Below, one piece after another: positions 32,729 through 40,307 of a DNA stretch of 64,000 bases (its first letter is position 1; each line of letters begins with the position of its first letter). Position numbers and translations under genes: made by a program. The notes under the pieces were generated by a model. The model ran no database searches and was not told the origin of the DNA. It saw only the letters and a program-made list of their open reading frames with translations. The stretch lies in NCBI GenBank assembly GCA_964242305.1, contig CAXTBB010000010.1, positions 1 through 64,000 of the forward strand, given 5' to 3'. Source of the DNA: DATLGB01 sp964242305. GTDB lineage: Bacteria; Actinomycetota; Thermoleophilia; Solirubrobacterales; Solirubrobacteraceae.

Positions 32729-33002
32729 GGGGTCGATCCGTGTATCGGTGCTGGGGGCGGTTCGGATGAATTTCCCGCTATCCCCCGCGCCTCGAACTCT
32801 AGTTTGCGGTGAATGGGGTCCAGGCCTGATTTAGGCGCTATTCAACGGACCGCGTCGTCATTCACAGCTTGACCGCAAGTTATCCGGCCTGGCATCGTTG
32901 ACTTGAGAAGAACCTGTAGTCGGAACGGCGCGTGCTCGGGCAGGGAGCGGAGCGTCCAGCCATCGGCCTGGCATGGATGCCAGGCCTCGAGCTCGGGAAC
33001 AC
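32729..33002. other. regulatory region between sigma factor and polysaccharide operon
   Basis: 274 bp with no gene. It contains GAATGGGGTCCAG (32811-32823), also present before the glycosyltransferase at 36232, a CTTG/CAAG dyad at 32868-32879, and the three-part GGCCTGGCAT leader structure (32886-32986). Confidence 0.7.
32886..32986 (+). promoter_or_regulatory. possible attenuator-type leader with competing hairpins
   Basis: GGCCTGGCAT occurs at 32886-32895 and 32965-32974, and its complement ATGCCAGGCC at 32977-32986. The second and third form a perfect 10-bp hairpin with a 2-nt loop; the first can pair with the third instead. The hairpin sits 16 nt before ATG 33003. Confidence 0.45.
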
Positions 33003-34481
33003 ATGCCCACCAAAATCGCACCTGAATTCCTCATCGAAGCGGCTCGCGCCGGTCGTCTGCGGCGCATGAGGGTCCGGGACGTCGCTGCGACCCGCGGACT
33101 CCCGGTGCACGAGATCCCCGCCCGCGGGGGCCTCGAGCGCCCGGCGCAGATGACCCGGCGCCTGCTCGCGTTCGGCGACGCGCTGGCGGCCACCGTCGCC
33201 GTCGGCGTCGTGCTCACGCTGGTGGGCGGCATCGAGCACCGCCCCTTCACGCTCCTGCTGCTGGCGCCGGTGATCGTGATCATCAACAAGGCGGCGGGGA
33301 TGTACGACCGCGACGAGGTCGTCATCCGGCGCTCCACGCTGGACGAGGTGCCCTTGCTCCTGCAGCTGACGGCCGTGTTCACGCTGATCATGGCCGCGGG
33401 CAGCGAGCGGTTGTTCGACTACAAGTTCGGTCCCCAGCAGCTGGTGGGGGTGTGGCTGGCCGTGCTGGCCGCGCTCGCCGTCGGCCGGGCCACGACGCGC
33501 GCCGTCCTGGTCCGGCTCCTGCAGCCCGAGCGCTGCCTGGTCGTGGGCGACAACCAGCACCTGTCCCTCATCGAGGAGAAGCTGCGCCGCGCGCACGCAC
33601 CAGCCGTCGTCGTGTCCTGCACGGACATCGACATCCGCAGCGGTCGGCTCAACGACTTCCGCATCGAGCGCATGGCCGAGCTGGTCGAGCGCCACGACAT
33701 CCACCGCGTCATCATCGCGCCCTCCGAGGACGCCGAGACCTCGCCGATCGTGCGCGCCGCCAAGGCCCTCGGGGTCCGCGTGAGCATCCTCCCGCGCATG
33801 TTCGAGGCGGTCGGCTCCGCCGTCGAGTTCGAGCAGATCGACGGCATGACCGTCCTCGGCGTCCGCCGCTTCCGCCTCACACGGTCCTCGCGGCTGATCA
33901 AGCGGCTGTTCGACCTCGTGCTGGCCGGCATCGGCATCATCGTCACCGCGCCGATCCTCATCGCCATCGCCATCGCCATCCGGCTCGACACGCGCGGACC
34001 CATCTTCTTCACGCAGACGCGCATCGGCCGGGGCGGGACGTCGTTCCAGATCATCAAGTTCCGCTCCATGGTCTCCAACGCCGAAGAGCTCCACGAGGAG
34101 CTGCTCAGCCGCAACGAGGCCGGCGACGGCATGTTCAAGGTGGCTGACGACCCGCGGATCACCCGGGTTGGACGCTGGCTGCGCAAGACGTCGCTCGACG
34201 AGCTGCCGCAGTTCTTCAACGTCCTCCTGGGCGACATGAGCCTCGTCGGCCCGCGGCCACTGGTGACCCACGAGGACGCGCTCGTGCTTGGCCACTACCG
34301 TGTCCGACTCCAGTTGACGCCCGGGATGACCGGTCCCTGGCAGGTGCTGGGGACTACCCGAGTGCCGATGGAAGAGATGGTGGGCATGGACTACCTGTAC
34401 GTCGCCAACTGGTCGCTTTGGCAGGACATCAAGATCCTGGCCCGAACTGTGCCGCATGTCCTCGCGCGCCGGGGCCTCTGA
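33003..34481 (+). CDS. polyprenyl-phosphate glycosyl-1-phosphate transferase (WbaP/CpsE type)
   Basis: 492 residues. Membrane enzyme that loads the first sugar-1-phosphate onto undecaprenyl phosphate to start repeat-unit synthesis. Four N-terminal TM helices (about 45-175), a cytoplasmic nucleotide-binding-like domain (LVVGDNQHLSLIEEKL), then the catalytic bacterial sugar transferase domain: RLIKRLFDLVLAGIGIIVTA (membrane re-entrant), KFRSMVSNAEE, DELPQFFNVLLGDMSLVGPR. ATG 33003 is preferred over in-frame ATG 32973, which lies inside the leader hairpin. Overlaps the next gene by 26 bp. Confidence 0.92.
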   Translation: MPTKIAPEFLIEAARAGRLRRMRVRDVAATRGLPVHEIPARGGLERPAQMTRRLLAFGDALAATVAVGVVLTLVGGIEHRPFTLLLLAPVIVIINKAAGMYDRDEVVIRRSTLDEVPLLLQLTAVFTLIMAAGSERLFDYKFGPQQLVGVWLAVLAALAVGRATTRAVLVRLLQPERCLVVGDNQHLSLIEEKLRRAHAPAVVVSCTDIDIRSGRLNDFRIERMAELVERHDIHRVIIAPSEDAETSPIVRAAKALGVRVSILPRMFEAVGSAVEFEQIDGMTVLGVRRFRLTRSSRLIKRLFDLVLAGIGIIVTAPILIAIAIAIRLDTRGPIFFTQTRIGRGGTSFQIIKFRSMVSNAEELHEELLSRNEAGDGMFKVADDPRITRVGRWLRKTSLDELPQFFNVLLGDMSLVGPRPLVTHEDALVLGHYRVRLQLTPGMTGPWQVLGTTRVPMEEMVGMDYLYVANWSLWQDIKILARTVPHVLARRGL

Positions 34482-35490
34482 GCCCTCGCGGCGCCCGCGA
34501 CCCGACGTCGTCCTCGCCGCCACGCCCGGAGGTCACCTCGACCTCCTGATGGCCGCCCGTGAGGCCTTCGACGGCTACTCGCGGCTGTGGGTGGTGACGG
34601 CGAGCTATTCGGCGGCGACGCTGAAGGCGCAGGGCGAGTGGGTGCGGCTGATCCCGCGCTTCCACAAGCTCAAGGCTCGCAATCTCCCGGCCGCCGCACT
34701 CGCCGGAGCGCCGGCGCTGATCGACCGCCCCAAGCTCGTCGTCACGGCCGGCTCGGGCTGCATGGCGCCCTACGCCCTGGCCGCCCGCACGATGGGGGCC
34801 CGGCTCGTCTTCGTGGAGACGATGGCCCGCATCCACAACGCCAGTGACGCCGGGCGGCTGCTCTCGCGCATCGCGTCCGACGTCGTCGTGCAGTGGCCCG
34901 AGCTGTTGTCGGTGTACCCCGGCGCCACCGTCTGCCGGCCGGCGCTGCTCGAGCACGTTGGTGACAAGGTGTCCGACCACCCGGGCCATGGGACCTTCGT
35001 CGCGGTCGGGACCCACATCGATCGCTTCGACCGCCTCCTGCGCGAGGTCGACGACGCCGTCGAGCACGGCGTGCTCGGCCCTCGTGTCGTCGCCCAGAGC
35101 GGCGTCTGCACCTACGTGCCGCGCAACTACGAAACCCGCCCCTGGATGACGTCGGCAGAGCTCGACGCCGCCGTGGCGGACGCCAGCCACGTGATCTGCC
35201 ACGCCGGGTCGGGTCTCATCTCCCGGACGTTGCGCGCCGGCAAGATCCCCATCATCGTGCCCCGCCAGGCCCGCTACCGCGAGCACGTCGACGACCACCA
35301 GGTCCAGATCGCCGAGCGCCTCAGCGCGTACGGGATGGCCGTGCGGGTGGACGGGCCCCTCACCATCGAGCACCTGAGGGAGGCGGACGTCGGCCCGCAG
35401 GAGTACGCGGCCCTGGATCGCTACCCGCGCGTTGCCGAGCTTCTGCGCGGGCTGGCCATGGAGACGCTCGGCCGGCCGACGCCGCGATAG
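34456..35490 (+). CDS. Alg14/Alg13-like fused glycosyltransferase
   Basis: 344 residues. The N-terminal half matches the membrane-anchor subunit (EpsE/CpsF/Alg14): VVLAATPGGHLDLLMAA, TAGSGCMAPYALAARTMGAR and VFVETMARI. The C-terminal half matches the catalytic subunit (Alg13/GT28-C): GTFVAVGTHIDRFDRLL and VICHAGSGLISRTLRAGKIP, the latter being the UDP-sugar site. In many bacteria these are two genes; here they are one. It should add the second sugar to the lipid-linked sugar made by the preceding transferase. ATG 34456, overlapping that gene by 26 bp. Confidence 0.85.
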   Translation: MSSRAGASEPSRRPRPDVVLAATPGGHLDLLMAAREAFDGYSRLWVVTASYSAATLKAQGEWVRLIPRFHKLKARNLPAAALAGAPALIDRPKLVVTAGSGCMAPYALAARTMGARLVFVETMARIHNASDAGRLLSRIASDVVVQWPELLSVYPGATVCRPALLEHVGDKVSDHPGHGTFVAVGTHIDRFDRLLREVDDAVEHGVLGPRVVAQSGVCTYVPRNYETRPWMTSAELDAAVADASHVICHAGSGLISRTLRAGKIPIIVPRQARYREHVDDHQVQIAERLSAYGMAVRVDGPLTIEHLREADVGPQEYAALDRYPRVAELLRGLAMETLGRPTPR

Positions 35491-35538
35491 ACGCAGCCGG
35501 GCGTCGCACGGACGCCAAGGGCGGTCAGGGTGCGGCGC

Positions 35539-35560
35539 GCGGCCCGGGTGACGGGGCCGC
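35539..35560. terminator. hairpin downstream of convergent genes
   Basis: GCGGCCC (35539-35545) and GGGCCGC (35554-35560). Lies in the 132-bp gap between the convergent glycosyltransferase and LPXTG genes. Confidence 0.45.
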
Positions 35561-35586
35561 CGCGCGGCTAAGCGAACCGGCCCGCC

Positions 35587-35607
35587 GGCGCCCGGGTCAC
35601 GGGCGCC
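35587..35607. terminator. second hairpin downstream of convergent genes
   Basis: GGCGCCC (35587-35593) and GGGCGCC (35601-35607), 7-nt loop, 16 bp before the end of the LPXTG gene. Confidence 0.45.
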
Positions 35608-35622
35608 GATCGAGCCGAAGCG

Positions 35623-36117
35623 CTAAGCGGAGTGGGGGCCGTCAGAGCGGCGTCGCAGCGCGATGCCGGACAGCAGCGCGACGAGGCCGATGAGGACGAT
35701 GGGGAGCACGGCCCAGCCCGTGAAGGGGAGGTCGCCGCTGGAGACGGTGGCGCTGGGCGTCGAGCCCGTCTCGGTGTTCGTGTCCGTGCCGCTGCCGTTG
35801 TTCCCGCTGTTGTTGTTGTCGTCCGTGCCCGAGCCCGGGTTGTTGCCGCCGGAGTCGTTGTTGTCCTCGACCTCGTTCTGATCAGGCGTCGGAGTGGGGG
35901 ACGCGCCGGTGTTCGTGCCGGGCGCAGGCGCCTGGCCGGGCGGGGTCGTCGTGGTCGTTCCGCCGCCCGGCGCGACCGGGGGGGGCGTGTTGCCGCCGTA
36001 CTGCGCCTGGGCAGCCGTGCCGATCGACGAAGGACCGGAGGCCGCGAGGGCTGTGCAGGCCACGGCCAGTCCCACGAGGGCGAGGAGTGCAATGGTTCGG
36101 AATAGCGAAGTGATCAC
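35623..36117 (-). CDS. LPXTG-anchored surface protein, low complexity
   Basis: 164 residues. Signal peptide about 1-38 (LFRTIALLALVGLAVACTALA). The middle is Pro/Thr then Asn/Gly/Asp-rich (about 42-128), with no globular domain. The sorting signal is LPFTG (130-134), then a hydrophobic helix (WAVLPIVLIGLVALLSGIAL) and RRRSDG. Sortase would link it to peptidoglycan; no sortase gene is in the window. Its position inside the polysaccharide locus suggests a wall-surface role, perhaps as a glycan carrier or spacer (inference). GTG 36117 lies within GTGATCAC (36110-36117). Confidence 0.8.
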   Translation of the reverse strand: MITSLFRTIALLALVGLAVACTALAASGPSSIGTAAQAQYGGNTPPPVAPGGGTTTTTPPGQAPAPGTNTGASPTPTPDQNEVEDNNDSGGNNPGSGTDDNNNSGNNGSGTDTNTETGSTPSATVSSGDLPFTGWAVLPIVLIGLVALLSGIALRRRSDGPHSA

Positions 36118-36231
36118 GGGATATCTCGATCTGCACCGACTGGCGCGAGGTAGGACGGTGACGTATCTGCCCTGCCGGTATTGTAGCCGCCTGACGCACC
36201 GGGGTCCAGGGGAATGGGGTCCAGACACGAC

Positions 36232-37263
36232 ATGACCGGATCGCCACCCCACCCTACTGACCGGAAATCCGTGCGTCGGGTCCTGGTGGTGACCAATGCC
36301 TACCCGGACGAGAACCGTCCGTACTGGGGGCCGTTCGTGCGGGCGACGGTGGAGGGACTGCGCGCCGAGGGCCTCGAGGTGGACGTCCAGGCCGTGCGCG
36401 GCTACGAGGGAAAGCAGGAGTACGTCCGCGGCGTCGGCCGCATGCTGCGGCTCAACGCGAGCCCCCGGTACGACGTCGTCCACGCCAGTTACGGGACCAT
36501 GGGCGTGATCGCGCTGCTGCAGCTGCGGATGCCGGTGGTGATCGCCTACACGGGCAGCGACCTGCTGGGCAAGCCGCGGCCCTCGGGAGAGATCCCACCG
36601 CTGGCGGCGCTGGAGGCCCACGCCTACCGCCAGGCTGCGCGCCTGGCGGCGGCCACCATCACCAAGTCCGAGAACATGGCCCGCGTGCTGCCGCCCGCGG
36701 CGCGCCGGCGCAACTACGTGATCCCGAGCCCGACCGACCTCGACCGCTTCGGACAGATCAGTCGTGCGGAGGCGCGCGAGCGCCTCGGCTGGCCGTCCGA
36801 CGAGCCGACCGTGATCTTCGCCGCGCACCCCAAGCGGGCCGTCAAGAACTTCCCGCTCGCCGAGGCCGCCGTCGAGCGCGTGCGCGAGCGCCGGCCGGAG
36901 GTCCGCCTGCGGCCGTGCATCGCCGTGCCGCCGGAGGAGATGCCGACCTGGATGGCCGCCGCCGACGTCCTGCTGCTGACGTCGCGCACGGAAGGGTCGC
37001 CCAACGTCGTGCGGGAGGCCATGGCGGCGGAGCTTCCCGTCGTCTCCACCCCGGTCGGCGACGTCGCCGAGCGCCTGGCCGGCCTGCCCGGGTGCACGGT
37101 CGGCGGCCACGACCCCGACAGCCTCGCGGCGGGCGTGGAAGCGGCCCTCGCCCACGGTCGCGTCCCCGAGGCGCGCGTCGCGGTCGAGCCGTTCTCGCCG
37201 CGCAGCGTCAGCCGCCGCATCATCGCCGTCTACGAGACGGTCGTCGCCGGTCGCGCCCGGTGA
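36232..37263 (+). CDS. glycosyltransferase family 4 protein
   Basis: GT-B glycosyltransferase of about 343 residues. The N-terminal acceptor domain starts VLVVTNAYPDENRPYWGPFV, typical of GT4 enzymes. In the donor domain, EGSPNVVREAMAAELPVVST carries the conserved EX7E nucleotide-sugar motif. Cytosolic or membrane-associated; donor and acceptor unknown. ATG 36214 is in frame but lies inside the GGGGTCCAG repeat, so ATG 36232 is preferred. The stop overlaps the next gene by GTGA, so the two glycosyltransferases are coupled. Confidence 0.88.
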   Translation: MTGSPPHPTDRKSVRRVLVVTNAYPDENRPYWGPFVRATVEGLRAEGLEVDVQAVRGYEGKQEYVRGVGRMLRLNASPRYDVVHASYGTMGVIALLQLRMPVVIAYTGSDLLGKPRPSGEIPPLAALEAHAYRQAARLAAATITKSENMARVLPPAARRRNYVIPSPTDLDRFGQISRAEARERLGWPSDEPTVIFAAHPKRAVKNFPLAEAAVERVRERRPEVRLRPCIAVPPEEMPTWMAAADVLLLTSRTEGSPNVVREAMAAELPVVSTPVGDVAERLAGLPGCTVGGHDPDSLAAGVEAALAHGRVPEARVAVEPFSPRSVSRRIIAVYETVVAGRAR

Positions 37264-38228
37264 CCCCCCCTGCGCCGCGCGTGCTGTTCGCGGTGCCCGT
37301 GTACAACGGCGAGCAGTTCCTGGAGCGCACGCTCGACTCCGTTCTCGCCCAGACACAGGACGACTGGGTCGTCGTGCTCGTCGACGACGCGTCCTCGGAC
37401 GGGTCGGTCGCGCTCGCGCGCCGCTACGCCGCCGCGCACCCCGGGCGCTTCGAGGTCATCGCCCTGGAGCGCAACGAGGGCGTGGTCGCCGCCCGCAACC
37501 GCGCGATCGGGGCGATCGCGGCGGAGCTCGTGGTGCTGCTGGACCACGACGACTGGCTTCGGGAGGACTACCTGGAGCGCATGGTCGGGCTCCACGACGA
37601 CGCCTGGGCGCAGGGTCGCAGGGTCGGCATCGTGGGCTGCGACGCGATCCTGCACGGCGCCGGCGAGGCTGACGCGCGCACGTGGAGCGAGCGCATCGGC
37701 TGGTCTGACCACATCGACCTCGACGGCCTCCTGGAGCTGAACCTCATCTTCGCCCGCGCCCTGTTCCGCCGCGACGCGTTCCTCGAAGTCGGCGGGTTCT
37801 GCGCCGCGGTGGCCGGCTCGGACGATCACGACCTGTGGCTGCGCATCGTCGAAGCCGGCTACGAGGTCGCGGTCACGCGCGAGCCGCTGGCCAACTACCG
37901 CGTGCATACCGGGGGACTCTCGCGCAACCGCGTCCACATGCTCGACCGCAAGCTGCTGGTCTACGCCCGCGCGCTGGAGCGCGGCCACCTCACATCGCGC
38001 CAGCGGCGGACGGTGCGCCGCCGGATGCGCCACTACCGCGCGGTCCGCGGCCGCTGGCTGACGCAGCGCGAGTGGAGCGCGGGCCGCCGGCCGCAGGCGC
38101 TGCTGGTCGCGGCGGCGACGGTGCCGCGCCTGGCGGTGGCGGTGCTCAGCGATCCCGGCTGGCTGCGGGCGCGCAAGGGGCGCCGGCTGCCGGATCCGAG
38201 CCTCAGCGAGGGACCGCCCCCGGCCTGA
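37260..38228 (+). CDS. glycosyltransferase family 2 protein
   Basis: 322 residues, GT-A fold inverting transferase. VLFAVPVYNGEQFLERTLDS begins the nucleotide-binding domain; the metal-binding DXD-like motif is LLDHDDWLREDY (about 94-105); SDDHDLWLRIVEAGYEV carries the catalytic-base ED/DH region. A basic C-terminal helix (RQRRTVRRRMRHYRAVRGR) may bind the membrane. GTG 37260 overlaps the previous stop (GTGA). Its C-terminal codons lie in an imperfect direct repeat shared with the end of the convergent ligase-like gene. Confidence 0.88.
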   Translation: MTPPAPRVLFAVPVYNGEQFLERTLDSVLAQTQDDWVVVLVDDASSDGSVALARRYAAAHPGRFEVIALERNEGVVAARNRAIGAIAAELVVLLDHDDWLREDYLERMVGLHDDAWAQGRRVGIVGCDAILHGAGEADARTWSERIGWSDHIDLDGLLELNLIFARALFRRDAFLEVGGFCAAVAGSDDHDLWLRIVEAGYEVAVTREPLANYRVHTGGLSRNRVHMLDRKLLVYARALERGHLTSRQRRTVRRRMRHYRAVRGRWLTQREWSAGRRPQALLVAAATVPRLAVAVLSDPGWLRARKGRRLPDPSLSEGPPPA

Positions 38229-38280
38229 CCGGTGAGCCACCTCGCTTCAGCGAGGGACCCCCGGGCCCGGCATGACCAGG
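38204..38280. repeat. imperfect direct repeat spanning a convergent gene junction
   Basis: 38204-38232 and 38248-38280 both begin CAGCGAGGGACC and end in CGGC(C/A)TGACC. The first encodes the C-terminus of the GT2 protein; the second encodes, on the other strand, the C-terminus of the ligase-like protein. Between them CCTCGC TTCA GCGAGG (38240-38255) makes a hairpin. Confidence 0.5.
38240..38255. terminator. short hairpin between convergent genes
   Basis: CCTCGC, loop TTCA, GCGAGG: perfect 6 bp, at the junction of two convergent genes 18 bp apart. Confidence 0.45.
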
Positions 38281-40307
38281 TCGCGGGCGCGGCGGCGCCG
38301 GACCGCCGGCCGCCGGTCGGCCAGCGCACGCCGGGCCCGCCGCACGAGCGGGTTGTAGGGGTTCAGGCGCGCGGCCGTCGCGAGCGCCGGCTCCGGGTTG
38401 TGGCCCCGGCGCGCCCGGACGACCGCCAGCTCGTAGCGCACGTCCCAGCTCGGGCTGCGCTTCACCGCCGCGTCGAGGCTCCGCTCGGCCGCGGCCAGGT
38501 GCCCGGTCTGGGCGAGGCACACGCCCTGGATCTCGAAGGGCTCCGAGCGCGGGCCGAGCAGGTGGGCGGCGCGTCGCGCCGGCGCCAGCGCGTCGGCACA
38601 GCGGCCGGCCTGCCGTGCGCGGAGGGCCTCGTCGAGCGACCGCTGCGAGAGGGCCAGCTGAAGCGGGACGGCGACGGCGACGGCGCAGACGAGCACCGTC
38701 GCCACACGGGTCACGGTCGCCCGGCGCGGCACTCCCACGGCACCCGGCGCCCGCGCCCAGGCCAGACCGCCCAGGCCGAACAGCCAGGCGGTCGTCGCCG
38801 GGACCTCCCAGTCCCAGTCGATGCCGGCGTGCACCGCCCACGCCGCCAGCGCGGCGAGCGCCGCCGCGTAGATGGCCCGGTCGGGGCCGCGGGCGAGCCA
38901 CGCCAGCCGCAGGGCGAGGGCGAGCAGCACGGCCACCAGCAGCCCGAGGCCGACGATGCCCAGCTCCGCCAGCGTCTCCACGTACAGCGAATGCGCGTCC
39001 TGGACCTGGATGAGCGGGCGCGTCGAGATCGGTCGCGGCCGGCGTTGCACCCAGACGTCGCTGAAGCTGCCCGCGCCGAGCCCGGCCAGGCGGTGGCCCT
39101 CCGAGGCGTGAAGGGCCGCGCGCCAGAAGAGCACCCGCTGGTGGCTGGTGGATGCGGTGAGCCTGTCGCGGAGCGGGCCGCGGGAGGAGCCCAGCGGAGC
39201 GTCGTTGAGGAACCCGCGGCCCTGGTGGCGGACCTCGCCGACCGCTCCGAGGGCGAGCGCCGCCGCCACCACCGCCAGGATCGTCCCGCCCAGCAGCACG
39301 CGCCGCGCGACCACGCCGACCCGCGGGCGCACGGCGTCGCGCAACGCGTCGTCGGCGGGGGAGAGGACGGCGCGCACCAGGGCGGCCACGCCGGCCGCGA
39401 TCGCCACGACGATGATCAGGTGGTGGCCCTGGGCGATCGCGGCGGGGGTGGTGGTGTCGGCCTGCGCCAGCGCCTGCGCGTCGAGCGCCTCCCGGACGAC
39501 GATCACGGTGGCCGGGCCGATCGCGACGAGCGCGCCCAGCAGCGCCGGCGGGCGTCCGACGGCGACGTACACGAGCAGCCCGCCGATCGCCACCGCCAGG
39601 CCGCCGCGCGAGAAGGTGAGAACGAGCGTCGCCGCGAGGACCGGCACGATGAGCGCGCCGAAGACGCGCCGCAGGATCGGGCCCGGCGCGGTGGCGAGCG
39701 CGGCGCCGAGGATGATCCCCAGCGCGGCGATCAGCCCGAGCGCGTTCCAGTAGCCGACCGGCCAGCTGAGCCGGCTGTTGAGCACGTTGGGCGCGACGGT
39801 GAAGGTCTCGGGCAGGGTGCGCGTGAGCAGCGCCGCGAAGCACACGAGGGCGGCGGCGCCGGCCACGCCCGTGAGGGCCGCGCCGAACCGCCGCGGGGTG
39901 CGCGCGACGGTGGCGCAGGCCGCGAACACGAACAGGTAGAGCAGCACCCGGCTGTACTCCACGAGGGTGCGACCCAGGGCCGCCTCCGACCACGCCGGGG
40001 ACGCCAGCGTCCACACGGCGAAGGCCGCCAGCAGCACCGCGATCGCCGTCGTGCCGCGCGACCAGCCGCCCAGGGGCGCACGCGCCACGACCACCCGCAC
40101 CGCGAGCGCGAGGATCGCGAGGGCCGCGACCAGCGCGGTGGCGCCCGCGAAGTAGCCGCCGGAGTCGAAGGCGAGGCCGGCGGTGGCCAGCCCGGGGACG
40201 GCCAGCAGCGCGACCAACCCGAGGCGCTGCGCGACCGGTCGCGCAGCGGGGTCCTTCGCCGGCGCCGGCGACCCCAGGACTACGCGGGGATGCGCTTGCG
40301 TGGCCAC
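38247..40307 (-). CDS. O-antigen ligase/Wzy-like membrane protein with TPR-like C-terminus
   Basis: 686 residues. About 12-14 TM helices; the Wzy_C/O-antigen ligase signature is the long periplasmic loop with HQRVLFWRAALHASEGHRLA, LGAGSFSDVW and QDAHSLYVETLAELGIVG (about 420-490). The C-terminal 120 residues are soluble helical repeats (ADALAPARRAAHLLGPRSEP; AAERSLDAAVKRSPSW), TPR-like. It would polymerise or ligate lipid-linked glycan repeats outside the membrane. Start GTG 40307 overlaps the end of the Wzc-like gene by 28 bp. A second ligase-like protein lies at 44775. Confidence 0.85.
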   Translation of the reverse strand: MATQAHPRVVLGSPAPAKDPAARPVAQRLGLVALLAVPGLATAGLAFDSGGYFAGATALVAALAILALAVRVVVARAPLGGWSRGTTAIAVLLAAFAVWTLASPAWSEAALGRTLVEYSRVLLYLFVFAACATVARTPRRFGAALTGVAGAAALVCFAALLTRTLPETFTVAPNVLNSRLSWPVGYWNALGLIAALGIILGAALATAPGPILRRVFGALIVPVLAATLVLTFSRGGLAVAIGGLLVYVAVGRPPALLGALVAIGPATVIVVREALDAQALAQADTTTPAAIAQGHHLIIVVAIAAGVAALVRAVLSPADDALRDAVRPRVGVVARRVLLGGTILAVVAAALALGAVGEVRHQGRGFLNDAPLGSSRGPLRDRLTASTSHQRVLFWRAALHASEGHRLAGLGAGSFSDVWVQRRPRPISTRPLIQVQDAHSLYVETLAELGIVGLGLLVAVLLALALRLAWLARGPDRAIYAAALAALAAWAVHAGIDWDWEVPATTAWLFGLGGLAWARAPGAVGVPRRATVTRVATVLVCAVAVAVPLQLALSQRSLDEALRARQAGRCADALAPARRAAHLLGPRSEPFEIQGVCLAQTGHLAAAERSLDAAVKRSPSWDVRYELAVVRARRGHNPEPALATAARLNPYNPLVRRARRALADRRPAVRRRRARDLVMPGPGVPR

